DNA of 64,000 nt, from positions 62,001-126,000 of the forward strand of contig DASXVJ010000017.1 of assembly GCA_036504335.1 (NCBI GenBank), in the 5' to 3' direction. Position numbers and translations under genes: made by a program. This DNA is from Fen-183 sp036504335 (GTDB taxonomy: Bacteria; Acidobacteriota; Thermoanaerobaculia; UBA5066). Below are positions 15,807 through 26,926 of the stretch, piece after piece. Each line of letters opens with the position of its first letter. Position 1 is the stretch's first letter. A model generated the notes under the pieces. The model was not told the DNA's origin and did not search any database. It saw only the letters and a list, made by a program, of their open reading frames with translations.

Positions 15807-16867
15807 GCGAGCTCCCCGTAGACGGCGTCGTGGGCTCGGACGCAGGTCTCGAGCGTGAGCTGACCCGCTCTCCGGAGACCCGCATCGACGAGCCCGGCCG
15901 GGTTCCGGAGCACGTCCTCGATCCCGCTCGCGACGTCGGCGGCGGAGAGGGGGTCCACGTACCGCGCCGCCTCGCCGCAGACCTCCGGAAGCGAGGTTCC
16001 GCGCGACACGACGACGGGACACCCGCAGGCCATCGCCTCGACCGGCGGAAGCCCGAAGCCCTCCCAGAGGCTCGGGAACACCAATACGGACGCCGTCTGA
16101 TAGAGGTTGACGAGCTCGGCGTCGCTCACGAGCCCGCGGCTGACGACCCCGTCCGGGAGCGCCCGGCCGGCATGGCCGGCCCCGGTCAGCACGAGCGTGA
16201 GATCCGGCCGGCGCGCACGCACGCGGGCAAACGCCTCGAAGAGGCGCGCGTGGTTCTTATGCGGCCAGAAATTCGCCGGATAGAGGAGGAAGGGCTCCCG
16301 TGGTGCGGAGCCCGGGCGGAACCGTTCGGGATCCACGCCGTGCGGGATGATGCGAATCTTCTCCGCGGGAACTCCGAGGTGGCGCACGAGCGAGTCGGCA
16401 CTGAACGCGCTCATCGTGACGACGATGCGTGCCGCGTTCGCCGTCCGCGCGTACATCCAGGTCCGGTAGGCGCGCTCCGGCCGCGAGAAGAACTCCGGAT
16501 GCACCTCGTGCTGGACGTCCGGAATACTCACCGCCGACGGGATTCCGGGGCTGTAGGGAATCATGCCCACGAGCGGGAAGTGAAGTGCGTCGACGCCGCC
16601 CGCCAGCATCTCGCAGACGACCGGGCGCGGCCGTGCGATCGCGCGCGCCATCGCGAGAGCCCGGCCCGGAAGCGTCCGGGCGCCGGGATACCCTTCGATC
16701 ACGCGCGCGGGCAGTCCTCCGCCCGCGTCCGGCGCGATGCCGGGAAGAAGGGCGACGTAGTCGCGCGAGCCCCACCGCGCGAGGCCCCGGCAGAGGTCCC
16801 GGGCGTAGCGCTCGGACCCTGCGCCCGACGCGCCCGGGACGAGCGTGAGGAGGCTGAGCCCGATCAC
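15803..16867 (-). CDS. Glycosyltransferase family 4
   Basis: The 354-residue GT-B enzyme starts with LLTLVPGASGAGSERYARDL, has a central IIPHGVDPERFRPG segment and the FLLYPANFWPHKNH linker, and ends with the GT4 donor-binding region FPSLWEGFGLPPVEAMACGCPVV, containing the E-x7-E pair. It probably adds a hexose to a lipid-linked or surface glycan. The GTG at 16867 overlaps the preceding stop as GTGA, and its own stop overlaps the FkbM gene's ATG, so it is coupled on both sides. Confidence 0.9.
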   Translation of the reverse strand: MIGLSLLTLVPGASGAGSERYARDLCRGLARWGSRDYVALLPGIAPDAGGGLPARVIEGYPGARTLPGRALAMARAIARPRPVVCEMLAGGVDALHFPLVGMIPYSPGIPSAVSIPDVQHEVHPEFFSRPERAYRTWMYARTANAARIVVTMSAFSADSLVRHLGVPAEKIRIIPHGVDPERFRPGSAPREPFLLYPANFWPHKNHARLFEAFARVRARRPDLTLVLTGAGHAGRALPDGVVSRGLVSDAELVNLYQTASVLVFPSLWEGFGLPPVEAMACGCPVVVSRGTSLPEVCGEAARYVDPLSAADVASGIEDVLRNPAGLVDAGLRRAGQLTLETCVRAHDAVYGELA

Positions 16868-17586
16868 GCCGGCCGCCTGACGAAGAGCTTGTCGGCCTCG
16901 ATCGGAAGGCCTCCCTCTTCGAGCTCGTTGAGCGTCGCGGCCTCGTCGAAGCCGCGCGCCGCGAGGAGGGCTCGGAGACTCTCGTACGAGCCGGACGGGC
17001 CGTAGCTCACCTCGAGAAGCAGCGCGGCGCACCGCGGCCAGAGAGCGCCCATGCCCTCGAGCGCCTCGGCCTCGGCCCCCTGGAGGTCCAGCTTCACGAG
17101 GATCCGGTCGCCCGTCACGCCGATTCCGTCGAGGCGCACGGTCTCGACGTCCCACCACGGACGATCCGCGGCGGCCTCGACGGCGACGCTGCACGACGTC
17201 GTCGCGTCGGTGGGCTGCGTCAGGCGGAGGCGTCCGGGGGCCTTCCACAAGGCGGCCTCCACGACGCGAAATCCCTGCCGGCGCAGGATCGCGGCCGACG
17301 GCGGATGAGGCTCGACGCACACCAGTGGAAGACCCGGACACGAGGCGCGCGCGGCGAGCGCAAACTCTCCGACGGACGCGCCGCCGTCCACGATGGAGTC
17401 GAATCCGCCCGTCCGCAGAAGATGCCGGAGGCGCGCGTGCCGGAGAAAGACCTTCGAGAGCCTCGCGAGGAGGCCGGCGAGCGGCCCGACGCGGAACACG
17501 GCTCCGATCCCGGCAAGTCCGAACCGGTAGACCGCGAGCTGGCGCCGCGAGTGCGACCCCGCGCCGGCGGCGGGCCGCGCCGTCAA
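16864..17586 (-). CDS. FkbM-family methyltransferase (second copy), TTG start
   Basis: The 240-residue protein has SAM motif I as SIVDGGASVGEFALAARA near residue 55, then VCVEPHPPSAAIL and ILVKLDLQGAEAEALEGM, the conserved FkbM core. It is shorter and quite divergent from the first FkbM copy at 14901. No ATG or GTG fits; the TTG at 17586 overlaps the upstream stop as TTGA and has GGGGAG a few nt upstream, matching the coupling pattern of this run. Probably methylates a sugar of the same glycan. Confidence 0.83.
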   Translation of the reverse strand: MTARPAAGAGSHSRRQLAVYRFGLAGIGAVFRVGPLAGLLARLSKVFLRHARLRHLLRTGGFDSIVDGGASVGEFALAARASCPGLPLVCVEPHPPSAAILRRQGFRVVEAALWKAPGRLRLTQPTDATTSCSVAVEAAADRPWWDVETVRLDGIGVTGDRILVKLDLQGAEAEALEGMGALWPRCAALLLEVSYGPSGSYESLRALLAARGFDEAATLNELEEGGLPIEADKLFVRRPA

Positions 17587-18608
17587 GCCGCTCCCCGGGC
17601 CAGGCCGCTCACGAGCCCGACGAGGTCCGGAAGATGGCGGCGGTAGTCGGTGGCCTCGGCCGCCGCTTTCTCCTTCTCCATTGCTCCCGCGAGACCGGAG
17701 AAGAGCACCGTGCGCCCCGTCGCCCGTGCGTTCCAGAATTTCGACGGAAACACGGCCTTCGTGAGCTCCGGATGGGCCGCGACGAGATGCACCTCGGCGT
17801 CCCAGTACGCGCGGACGAGGTCCGACGGCTTCTTCAGGGCAGGCCCCGCGCGGATCCAGTCGGGCAGCCGCGCCAACCCGGGGCCGTCCCCCTGCACCGT
17901 GATCTCGAATCCCTCGCCGCGCAGCCTCTCGCACAGCGCGAGAAAGCTCGGGAGATGGTGCCCCCACCCGAGGTTTCCCGAGTAGAGCGCGGTGCGCGGG
18001 CGAAACGGCCGGGCTGCCCCGAGGTCGAGGGTCGGCCAGTTCCGGATGACCCGCGCATTCGCGCCATCGTAGCCGAGGTTTCCCGCAGCCTTGACGACCA
18101 GATCCCACCGGGCGAGACGCCCCTCCCAGGCCGCCGAGAAGCGCCGGCGAAGCGGAAGCGGGAAGTCGACGACGCCGCGGATCAGCTCCGGGTAGAAGTC
18201 CTGGAGCCAGTAGACGCCGCGCGCGCCCCTCGCGTGGATCTGGCGGATCAGCCCGATCGTCGTCGGCGGGGCGCTCGTGACGACGACGACGTCGCCGGGC
18301 GATACCGACCGCTCGATCTCCGCCGCGAAAGCGCCCCGGACCGATTCGTATTCGAGGGCCGTCGAAATCAGGCGTCCCCGCTTCCCTTCGCGGTGCGCCA
18401 CGCGCTCGATGGCCGTCGCCGGGGCCGGCCGCTCGCCGGCGCGGTAGGTGCCCGTCCCTCCCACGAGCCGGACGCGGACGAAGGATGCCGCGAGCGCGTC
18501 CGCGAGCTGTTCGGCGTAGAGGCCGGTCGGAGCGTCGTCCGGCCACAGGTACTGCGACAGGACGTGGACGACTCCGGGCCGCGGCGCCGGAGGGGGCTCC
18601 GGCTTCAT
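17583..18608 (-). CDS. Glycosyltransferase, WcaI/GT4-like
   Basis: The 341-residue protein has an N-terminal VVHVLSQYLWPDDAPTGLYA segment and a central ALYSGNLGWGHHLP linker, both typical of WcaI-like GT4 enzymes. The C-terminal half is short and the usual E-x7-E donor motif is weak (VFPSKFWNARATGR). It likely takes part in surface glycan assembly. The ATG at 18608 overlaps the preceding stop as ATGA; the open frame ten residues further upstream is unlikely to be used. Confidence 0.83.
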   Translation of the reverse strand: MKPEPPPAPRPGVVHVLSQYLWPDDAPTGLYAEQLADALAASFVRVRLVGGTGTYRAGERPAPATAIERVAHREGKRGRLISTALEYESVRGAFAAEIERSVSPGDVVVVTSAPPTTIGLIRQIHARGARGVYWLQDFYPELIRGVVDFPLPLRRRFSAAWEGRLARWDLVVKAAGNLGYDGANARVIRNWPTLDLGAARPFRPRTALYSGNLGWGHHLPSFLALCERLRGEGFEITVQGDGPGLARLPDWIRAGPALKKPSDLVRAYWDAEVHLVAAHPELTKAVFPSKFWNARATGRTVLFSGLAGAMEKEKAAAEATDYRRHLPDLVGLVSGLARGAA

Positions 18609-19528
18609 CTCCGGAAGTTGCGCAGCTTGATCTGCCATTCCTCGCGGCGGTGGCGGAGTCCGGACTCCAGCATCACGCCCGTGAGCAGCGAGAAGAGCGC
18701 GAGGTTCATGAGGGCCGCCGCGAGGATCGCAAGGGGAAAGCGTCCGACGAGGTGCGTCTGGAAGTACTCGGTGACGGGCAGGTAACCCGCCGCGAGCCCC
18801 GCCGTGAAGAACAGGGCGGACACCATCGCGAAGAACTCGAACGGGCGGTAGTCGCGGAACAGAACCACGATGAGGCGCAGGATCCGGATTCCGTCGCGCA
18901 CCGTCCGGAGCTTCGAGGAGGTTCCCTCGGCGCGCTCACGGAACGGGATCGGCGCCTCCGCCACGCGGAAACCCTTCTCGACCGCCTGGATCGTGAGCTC
19001 CGTCTCGAGCTCGAAGCCGCGGAACAGGATCGGAACGTTCTTGTAGAAGCGCCGCGTGAAGAGCCTCAGCCCCGAGAAGAGGTCGCCGGGCGCATACCCG
19101 AAAACGAGTCGCATCGCCCCGTGGAACAGGGCCGAACCTCCGCGATGGAAGCGGCGGAACACGGCGGGCTGGGCCTCCCCCGGCGTCCTCAGGCCCGTCG
19201 CCATGTCCATCCCCTGCTCACAGAGCGGGAAGAGAAGCCGCGCGCCTTCGGCCGGATAGCTGCCGTCACCGTCCACCATGAGCACGAGGTCCTCGTCGAG
19301 GACCCCGAAGGCCGTCACGACGGCGCGCGCCTTGCCGCGCCGCGTCTCCTGAATGACTTCGGCCCCGGCCTCGCGCGCCACCCGCGAGGTGCCGTCCGTC
19401 GACCCGTTGTCGACGACGAGGATCCGGGCCATTGGAAACGCGCGCCGGTACTCGGCGACGACGGACGCGATGCCCCTCTCCTCATTCAGGCACGGAATGA
19501 GCACCGCGAGCGTAGGCGTCTCGGCCAT
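18605..19528 (-). CDS. Polyprenyl-phosphate glycosyltransferase (GT2) with two C-terminal TM helices
   Basis: The 307-residue protein has a GT2 domain (LAVLIPCLNEERGI, ILVVDNGSTDGT, DxD-type LMVDGDGSYP near residue 90) followed by about 90 residues with two hydrophobic helices (EFFAMVSALFFTAGLAAG and LAILAAALMNLALFSLLTG). This is the layout of dolichyl/undecaprenyl-phosphate mannosyl- or glucosyltransferases such as DPM1/ArnC/GtrB, which make the lipid-linked donor for GT-C enzymes. It fits the GT-C-like genes just upstream. Start ATG at 19528. Confidence 0.9.
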   Translation of the reverse strand: MAETPTLAVLIPCLNEERGIASVVAEYRRAFPMARILVVDNGSTDGTSRVAREAGAEVIQETRRGKARAVVTAFGVLDEDLVLMVDGDGSYPAEGARLLFPLCEQGMDMATGLRTPGEAQPAVFRRFHRGGSALFHGAMRLVFGYAPGDLFSGLRLFTRRFYKNVPILFRGFELETELTIQAVEKGFRVAEAPIPFRERAEGTSSKLRTVRDGIRILRLIVVLFRDYRPFEFFAMVSALFFTAGLAAGYLPVTEYFQTHLVGRFPLAILAAALMNLALFSLLTGVMLESGLRHRREEWQIKLRNFRR

Positions 19529-19562
19529 GGATCGCTTCCATTCTACGGCCTCGCCCTCGCGT

Positions 19563-21281
19563 TCAGTCGTAGACGCCGCCGAAGAGATCACTCAGCGGAC
19601 CGGTCACCGGCAGGGGCCCCGGAAGCGTCGTGCCGGCCGGCAGCAGATAGCCCGGGCCGGTCGACGGCGGAAAGCCGATCTCGAACCGCCCGGCCGGGAG
19701 GAATCCGTCCCGCGGCGCCTCGTGTCCGTCCACCGTCCACGCTCCGCCGCCCGGCGCTCCATCCGGCCGGAAAAGTCCGTAGCGCCCCGGCCAGCGGTTC
19801 ACGAACGTCACGGACCCGGCGCCCGGCAGGAACGCGCCCGTCAGCAGAAGGTCAGGTTGGACGCGGACATACGAGGGATCGAGGAGGCGTGGCAGGAACT
19901 CGCGGAGCGCGTGGATCCTGTAGTTCAGAATCCAGACCTTCGGACGCGACTCGAGGATGCGCCGGATCGAGCGGTCGTCCCCGCGAGCCAGCTCGGCGCG
20001 GACTCCCTCGAGAACGAGAGCCTCCCAGCTGACGGCCTCGGCCAGTCCGCGCGTCGGAATCATGCCGATCCCGTCGAAGTAACGGTCCTCCGGCGCGAGA
20101 AGGCGCTCCGCCTGGGCGACGACTTCGTTCTGCACCCAGTTGCCGTGGCCCAGGTACGCCAGATTCCGCGGAAGCTGCCACATCAGGAGCGCGCAGACCC
20201 CGAGGCGAATCCACGGGCCGCGGCGGGGGGCCCGCTCTTCGAGCCGCGCGAGCGCCTCCGGTGCAATCACCGCGAGGAAGGGCAGCGCCATGACGAAAAC
20301 GTAGGGCCAGGGCTGGTCGTGCCGGAACACGAGCAGCGCGACTGCGAACGCCATCACGGCGGCGAGACGAACCCGCCACGCCGCCGAACGGAACCGCAGC
20401 AGAACGAGAACGACTCCCGCCGCGGCGAGCGCGTACGGCACCGGGTTCCTCGCGAGGGTCTGCGTGACGTAGAGGCCGCGGATCCCCACGTAGTGTGGAT
20501 TCGCGTTGAGCGGCGCGTACTTCAGCGGGCTCAGGAAGACCATCGAAAGAACGCGGAACGGGTTTCGAAGATCGAACCACGCCGCGTACGCGAGCAGCGT
20601 GGCCGCAACGCCGCCCGCGTAAGAGCCGAGTCTCGCGACCTGGCGGCGGACCGGGAAGATCCCGACGCCCGACGCCGCGAGAGCCAGGCCGATGGCGGCC
20701 AGCGGGTAGACGGCCTTCTGGGTGCACAGGAACGCGCCGCTCGCGAGGACGCCCCCGAGGAACGCCGGCGCCAGACCCTCCCCTCCCAGGACGACGAAGG
20801 CCGCGCCGGCCGCGAAGGAGACGGCGACGCTGTCGGACCGGATGCGGAAAGCGCGCTCCATGAAGTTGGTGAACGAGAACAGCACGGCGACCGAGAACCA
20901 CGTCTGGAACCGGTCCCGGCCGAGCCGCCGGGAGATTCCCCACGTGAACGCCGCGACGACGAAGGCGAGGACGACACCCTCCATCCTCGCGACGTGCAGC
21001 AGGTCGACGGCGTTTCGCGCGAGGCGGTGCGCGGCGTCGAAAACGTAGATGGAGAGGACGGTCTTGATCGGATCGAAGCCGTCGTAGAACCCGAGCGGGA
21101 TGTAGCGCGGAAACGAGGCCTGGGAAAACTCGTCCATGACGTAGCGCGTGTTCCAGGCGAGGACGGGCAGCAGGACCGCGCGGAAGGCGAGCACCGCCGC
21201 GAGCACGAGGAACGCCGTGCGCCGGATCTGCTCGGCGCGCGCGTCGTCCGGGACGTCTGTTCCCAGATCCCTCTCACTCAC
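19563..21281 (-). CDS. GT-C-like multi-pass membrane glycosyltransferase
   Basis: The 572-residue protein has about eleven hydrophobic segments. The first loop contains YVMDEFSQASFPRYIPLG, with an acidic pair where GT-C enzymes carry their catalytic Asp/Glu, so a polyprenyl-phosphate-sugar-dependent transferase is likely. The last 150 residues are soluble, with beta-rich sequence (FVNRWPGRYGLF). It starts with GTG at 21281, overlapping the upstream stop as GTGA. Its codon usage is somewhat less GC-rich than that of the housekeeping genes. Confidence 0.78.
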   Translation of the reverse strand: MSERDLGTDVPDDARAEQIRRTAFLVLAAVLAFRAVLLPVLAWNTRYVMDEFSQASFPRYIPLGFYDGFDPIKTVLSIYVFDAAHRLARNAVDLLHVARMEGVVLAFVVAAFTWGISRRLGRDRFQTWFSVAVLFSFTNFMERAFRIRSDSVAVSFAAGAAFVVLGGEGLAPAFLGGVLASGAFLCTQKAVYPLAAIGLALAASGVGIFPVRRQVARLGSYAGGVAATLLAYAAWFDLRNPFRVLSMVFLSPLKYAPLNANPHYVGIRGLYVTQTLARNPVPYALAAAGVVLVLLRFRSAAWRVRLAAVMAFAVALLVFRHDQPWPYVFVMALPFLAVIAPEALARLEERAPRRGPWIRLGVCALLMWQLPRNLAYLGHGNWVQNEVVAQAERLLAPEDRYFDGIGMIPTRGLAEAVSWEALVLEGVRAELARGDDRSIRRILESRPKVWILNYRIHALREFLPRLLDPSYVRVQPDLLLTGAFLPGAGSVTFVNRWPGRYGLFRPDGAPGGGAWTVDGHEAPRDGFLPAGRFEIGFPPSTGPGYLLPAGTTLPGPLPVTGPLSDLFGGVYD

Positions 21282-23236
21282 GGGCGACCCTCCAGAAAGA
21301 GACGGAAGGGGCCGGGTTGACCGACGCCGTCACCCGGAGAAATGACCGCGCACGGCTTGAACGGCGCATCCCGGGGTCCGGCGACTCCGACGTGTTCGAA
21401 GCGGAACGGATATCCGCCTTCGCCGAGCAGAACCCAGAGCGGATACTCGAACGGGTCGTTCCCTGCCTCGTAGCCGATCCGCCGGCACCCCGAGTCCCGG
21501 ATGGCTCGCGCGATCTGCGAATAAGGCTGCAGGAGATCGGGACGGTTCGCGAAATAGGACGCTCGCCGGTCGACGCGCGTGGTCAGAAGCCGCAGCGAGA
21601 CGGGCCGGATCGCGTTCAGACACGCCGCGGCGACGGCCAGCGCGGCCATGCCGAGCAGAAGGATTCCGCGCACGGATCCGCGCACCTCCGCGAGAAGTCC
21701 GCCGAGCGGGATGCACGCGAGCATGAACACCGGCAAATCCAGCCGCGCGCCCCACGGCTGCCACTTGAAATAGGCCGACATCGCGAGAAAAGCGACAGCG
21801 GTCGAGACCATCAGAACGCTCGCACGCCTTGCGAGGACACGGCGCCGCCAGCCCGGCGATCCCGGCGGCTTCCGGACCGCCGCCACGAGCGTGATCGGCA
21901 GGCATACGAGGAAGAGCACGAGGTGCAGCGGGTTGCCCGTGCAGTCCTCGTGAAACGCAGAGGTGAAGCCCCGCGCCCGGAGCCCGCAATCGTTCGGACG
22001 GAACGCGTCTCTCTTCCGGAGCGAGAACCGCGGGTCGTCGACCGGTATCCCGAGCATTCCATGGCACGCCCCGAGGAATCCGAGCGCGCCGGCATTCGCG
22101 GCGCCGAAGAACGCACCGGGCAGCGGCACCTGCGCGTGCAGCGCCGCGTTCCGGATCACGACCGACGCAACGCCCGCTGGAGAAACCTGTTCATTCGTGT
22201 GTCCCCTCGTCGGTCCGTACGGCGAGCCGAACATCGCGAGGTTCCGGGCGATAAAGGGCAAGGACGGCAGGGCGATCAGAGCGGCCGCCCACGCGAGCAC
22301 CCGTAAAGAGACGTGGCGGGATCGGAGGCGCGAGAAGAACAGGAGCGCCAGCGGCGCGGCAATGATCAGCGCCGTCGGCTTCGTGAGCACGGCGAGTCCC
22401 AGGGCGAGCGCCGCGAACGCCACGAGCGGCTCGACCCTCGGATGGCGGAGCGCGCAGGAGCCGAGGGTGACCGACACCGCGAGCCACGCCGCCGCGCCGA
22501 GGTCGTTCTGGGTGCTCGACGCCTGAAGCACCGCCGCCGGAAGTGTCGCCGCCAGGACCGCCGCCGTCAGCCCGCTCCGGGGAAACCACATCTCCGCGGA
22601 GCCGTAGACCGCGAGGACGGCGAGCAGGAACGAGATCCACTGGACGAGATTGAACAGCGCGTCGCCGCCGGTCAGAAGGCGGAGGTGGAGAAGGAAGTAC
22701 TCCGAGAGCGGAGCGCCCTGCAGCTGCAGAAGGATCGACGTCGGATAGTGTGCGACCGACCCCTGCTGCGCCCAGTGCATCACGCGCGCGGCGTGATAGA
22801 TCATCGAGTCGTAGTTGTTCGGCGGATAGACGACGGCGGCCGTGAGGGTGAGCAGGAACAGGCTCAGGAGAATCGGAAGAAGCAGGCCGGCGAGGCCGTC
22901 GCGCGTGGATCCCGAACGAAAGCGGGGCGGTACGAGCGCACCCTCGACCGCACCCGAATGGGCGCCGCCCCGCATGCGGACGAGAAAGAAGAGCAAGGCG
23001 GCGGAAACGGTCCAGGCACCGGCAAGACCCGCCGGCGAAAGGGCCGAAAAGGCGCCCAGCCCCTCGGTCAGGACTACGGTGAGAGCGCCGAAGGAGACAG
23101 CCGTGAGGAAAATCGGAAGAATCCGCCGACGCCCGAGGTGATGGCGGGAAACGAATCGCCGCGCCGAAACCGCGAGGAGAGCCGCGGAAAGCAAGGGCGG
23201 AAGCAGACCCAGAAAGCTCGGGTTCATGGAACGCAT
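21278..23236 (-). CDS. GT-C-like multi-pass membrane protein
   Basis: The 652-residue hydrophobic protein has about twelve membrane segments. A YDSMIYHAARVMHWAQQGS loop after the fourth and a SSTQNDLGAAAWLAVS segment are typical of uncharacterised PMT/ArnT-like proteins. The ATG at 23236 is preferred over the TTG at 23260, because TATCCT (a -10-like box) overlaps that TTG; the ATG at 23227 is also possible. It is the first gene of the minus-strand glycan run and is divergent from the GT-C-like gene at 23334. Confidence 0.75.
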   Translation of the reverse strand: MRSMNPSFLGLLPPLLSAALLAVSARRFVSRHHLGRRRILPIFLTAVSFGALTVVLTEGLGAFSALSPAGLAGAWTVSAALLFFLVRMRGGAHSGAVEGALVPPRFRSGSTRDGLAGLLLPILLSLFLLTLTAAVVYPPNNYDSMIYHAARVMHWAQQGSVAHYPTSILLQLQGAPLSEYFLLHLRLLTGGDALFNLVQWISFLLAVLAVYGSAEMWFPRSGLTAAVLAATLPAAVLQASSTQNDLGAAAWLAVSVTLGSCALRHPRVEPLVAFAALALGLAVLTKPTALIIAAPLALLFFSRLRSRHVSLRVLAWAAALIALPSLPFIARNLAMFGSPYGPTRGHTNEQVSPAGVASVVIRNAALHAQVPLPGAFFGAANAGALGFLGACHGMLGIPVDDPRFSLRKRDAFRPNDCGLRARGFTSAFHEDCTGNPLHLVLFLVCLPITLVAAVRKPPGSPGWRRRVLARRASVLMVSTAVAFLAMSAYFKWQPWGARLDLPVFMLACIPLGGLLAEVRGSVRGILLLGMAALAVAAACLNAIRPVSLRLLTTRVDRRASYFANRPDLLQPYSQIARAIRDSGCRRIGYEAGNDPFEYPLWVLLGEGGYPFRFEHVGVAGPRDAPFKPCAVISPGDGVGQPGPFRLFLEGRP

Positions 23237-23318
23237 GCTTCCGTGATTCGACTCGGTCAAGGATAGCAGAGCATTCGCGAGACGGCCGCGCGTCCGCGCG
23301 CGCCGCCGATTCCTCGAC

Positions 23319-23324
23319 TAAGCT
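23319..23324 (+). promoter_or_regulatory. Putative -10 hexamer TAAGCT, leaderless spacing
   Basis: TAAGCT lies 9 nt before the ATG of the plus-strand GT-C-like gene, in the ~97-bp divergent region. No Shine-Dalgarno sequence is seen. Confidence 0.35.
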
Positions 23325-23333
23325 CGTGATCGC

Positions 23334-24923
23334 ATGTGCCCGGCGTCCGTTCGCACGAACCGCATTGCGATCGCCGGCGCCGTCCTCGTCGTCCTTCCGC
23401 TTCTTCTCATGATTCTTCAGTTCGGCGCCGGACGCGACCAGGGCGTTTACCTCGTCGCTGCGCGGGCGATGGAATCCGGCGGCCTTCCCTATCGCGACGT
23501 CTGGGACGTCAAGCCTCCCGGCATCTATTACCTCTACGGTTTCGCGCGCGCCCTCGGCGGCGCCGGCATGACTCCGGTCCGGGCCTTAGAGGGCGCCGCG
23601 CTCTCGTCGCAGATCGTGGCGTTCGCGCTTCTCACGCGGAGATTCGCCGGGTCGATCCAGCCGGGCCTCTGGGGCGGAGTGCTCGCCGTGATCCTCCACG
23701 CGCAGCTCGAGTTCTGGCACACCGGCCAGCCCGAGAGCTTCGGCGGGCCTGTCCTCGCATGGGCTCTCGTTCTCGCGTCGACCCCCGGCCGCCATCGCGG
23801 GGCGTGTCGGCTCGCGGCGGGCGCCCTGTTCGGCGCCGCGGGGCTCCTGAAGCCGCCTCTCGGAGGCGCGCTCGTATCGACCGCCCTGATTCTGGCCTGG
23901 CGAGCGGCCCGGAGCGCGCCGCGGAGGCCCCTGCGCGCCGCCGCCTCGGTCGGCTTCACACTGGCGCTGGGAGCGCTCCTTCCCGTCGCCGCGACCCTTG
24001 CCTGGTTCGGGCTGCGCGGGGCGCTTCCGGATCTGGTCGAGGTCTTTCGCGACTTCGTCCCTCGTTACACGGCCCTCGCCTTCAGCGCCGATCGGCTTCC
24101 GAGCCTGACGTTTCGCGCGTTCACCGAATGGCTCTTCAGGTTCTCGAGCGTGATCCCGGCCGGCATCGCTCTCCTGCTCTGGAGGCGCGAGCCGGATGAG
24201 GAGGGACGATGGGGGCTCGCCCTCATCGCGGGAGTCCTCGCGCCCCAGATTCTCGGGATTGCGCTGCAGGCGAAGTTCTTCGAGTACCACTACGGAGCGG
24301 CGCTGCCGTTCGGCGCGCTCCTCGCCGGGTGGGGCGCGGCGCGCGGGCTCGAAGTCTTCCGCGGACGCCTCTCGCGCGGGATCGGCGCCGGTCTCCTGTT
24401 CCTGCTCATGCAGGCGCAGCCGGAGTCCCGGCCGCCGTTTCTCGACCGCTGCGCCCGAAGGCTGCGTGCCGCGATCTCCGGGGCCGAGCGCATCGCGATC
24501 CTCGACGCGCTGGAATCCACCGTGGAAGTGGACGCCGCCGCGAACCGGGAAGCGGCGGCATGGCTCCGGCGGGCGGCGCCCCGCGACGCTCGCGTGTTCG
24601 TCTGGGGGTATGAGCCGGTGATCTACGAGGACTGCGGCCGCCTCCCCGCGTCGCGGTACGTCTACAACGCGCCTCAGCGCGCGCCCTGGTACGCGTCGAT
24701 CGCGAAGCCAAGGCTCCTGTCCGATCTGGCCCTTCGCCCGCCCGCCGCCGTCGTCGTCGAACGTGGCGACGTCATTCCGCAGGTGACCGGAGACTCTCTG
24801 GACAGCAACGGCGCCCTGGAGACCTTTGCCGGCCTCCGGAAGCTCCTCGAGACCGGCTACGAGGAGGAGAAGGGAACGGCGCGATTCCGGTGCTTCCGGA
24901 GGCGCGCCGCACCAAAAGAATAG
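23334..24923 (+). CDS. GT39-like membrane glycosyltransferase
   Basis: The 529-residue protein has the N-terminal hallmark of PMT/GT39-like proteins: the GAGRDQGVYL loop (catalytic-type Asp) followed by YRDVWDVKPPGIYYLYG, then nine or ten hydrophobic helices. The C-terminal ~140 residues form a soluble domain with AAWLRRAAPRDARVFVWGYEP. It probably transfers a sugar from a polyprenyl carrier on the outer face of the inner membrane. It is monocistronic, divergent from the rest of the cluster, and ends at a strong terminator hairpin. Confidence 0.85.
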   Translation: MCPASVRTNRIAIAGAVLVVLPLLLMILQFGAGRDQGVYLVAARAMESGGLPYRDVWDVKPPGIYYLYGFARALGGAGMTPVRALEGAALSSQIVAFALLTRRFAGSIQPGLWGGVLAVILHAQLEFWHTGQPESFGGPVLAWALVLASTPGRHRGACRLAAGALFGAAGLLKPPLGGALVSTALILAWRAARSAPRRPLRAAASVGFTLALGALLPVAATLAWFGLRGALPDLVEVFRDFVPRYTALAFSADRLPSLTFRAFTEWLFRFSSVIPAGIALLLWRREPDEEGRWGLALIAGVLAPQILGIALQAKFFEYHYGAALPFGALLAGWGAARGLEVFRGRLSRGIGAGLLFLLMQAQPESRPPFLDRCARRLRAAISGAERIAILDALESTVEVDAAANREAAAWLRRAAPRDARVFVWGYEPVIYEDCGRLPASRYVYNAPQRAPWYASIAKPRLLSDLALRPPAAVVVERGDVIPQVTGDSLDSNGALETFAGLRKLLETGYEEEKGTARFRCFRRRAAPKE

Positions 24924-24946
24924 GCCCGGCGTTTCCGCCGGGCCTT
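24923..24946. terminator. Bidirectional rho-independent terminator
   Basis: A perfect 9-bp stem GGCCCGGCG / CGCCGGGCC with a 4-nt loop lies between the convergent GT39-like gene and groEL. On the minus strand it is followed by TATTCTTTT, a good U-tract for ending groESL; on the plus strand only TTAC follows. Confidence 0.85.
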
Positions 24947-24973
24947 ACAAAATGAGAGGTCAGAGGGGGCAGG

Positions 24974-26617
<1,644 letters not shown>

Positions 26618-26632
26618 GATGTGTGTGCTCCC

Positions 26633-26926
26633 TTACTTCGTCTCGACGATCGCGAGAACCTCGTCCTCACGGAGGATCAGGTACTCGGTCTCTTCGATCT
26701 TGATCTCGGTGCCGGCGTACTTGCCGATGAGGATGCGGTCGCCCTTCTTGACGTCGAGGGGAACCCGCTTGCCGTTGTCGTCGAACTTGCCTTCGCCGAC
26801 GGCCTCGACCTTGGCCTCCATCGGCTTCTCTTTGGCCGTGTCGGGAATGATGATCCCGCCGCGAACCTGCTCCTTGGGCTCGACGCGCTTGACCAGAATC
26901 CGGTCGTACAGGGGACGGACCTTCAT
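26633..26926 (-). CDS. groES: Co-chaperonin GroES (Hsp10)
   Basis: The 97-residue protein caps GroEL. It has the N-terminal KVRPLYDRILVKRVE strand, a mobile loop EQVRGGIIIPDTAKEKP that binds GroEL, and the C-terminal EYLILREDEVLAIVE strand. It starts with ATG at 26926 after a clear GAAAGGAGTGACTC ribosome binding site. The leader of about 100 nt contains the CIRCE operator and a motif-like stretch TTTCCTTCGAAAAACGGTGA (26937-26956). Confidence 0.97.
   Translation of the reverse strand: MKVRPLYDRILVKRVEPKEQVRGGIIIPDTAKEKPMEAKVEAVGEGKFDDNGKRVPLDVKKGDRILIGKYAGTEIKIEETEYLILREDEVLAIVETK

Noticed and set aside
23258..23260. TTG at 23260 as start of the membrane protein
   Set aside because: A TATCCT -10-like box overlaps it, and ATG codons at 23236 and 23227 lie directly before the hydrophobic region.
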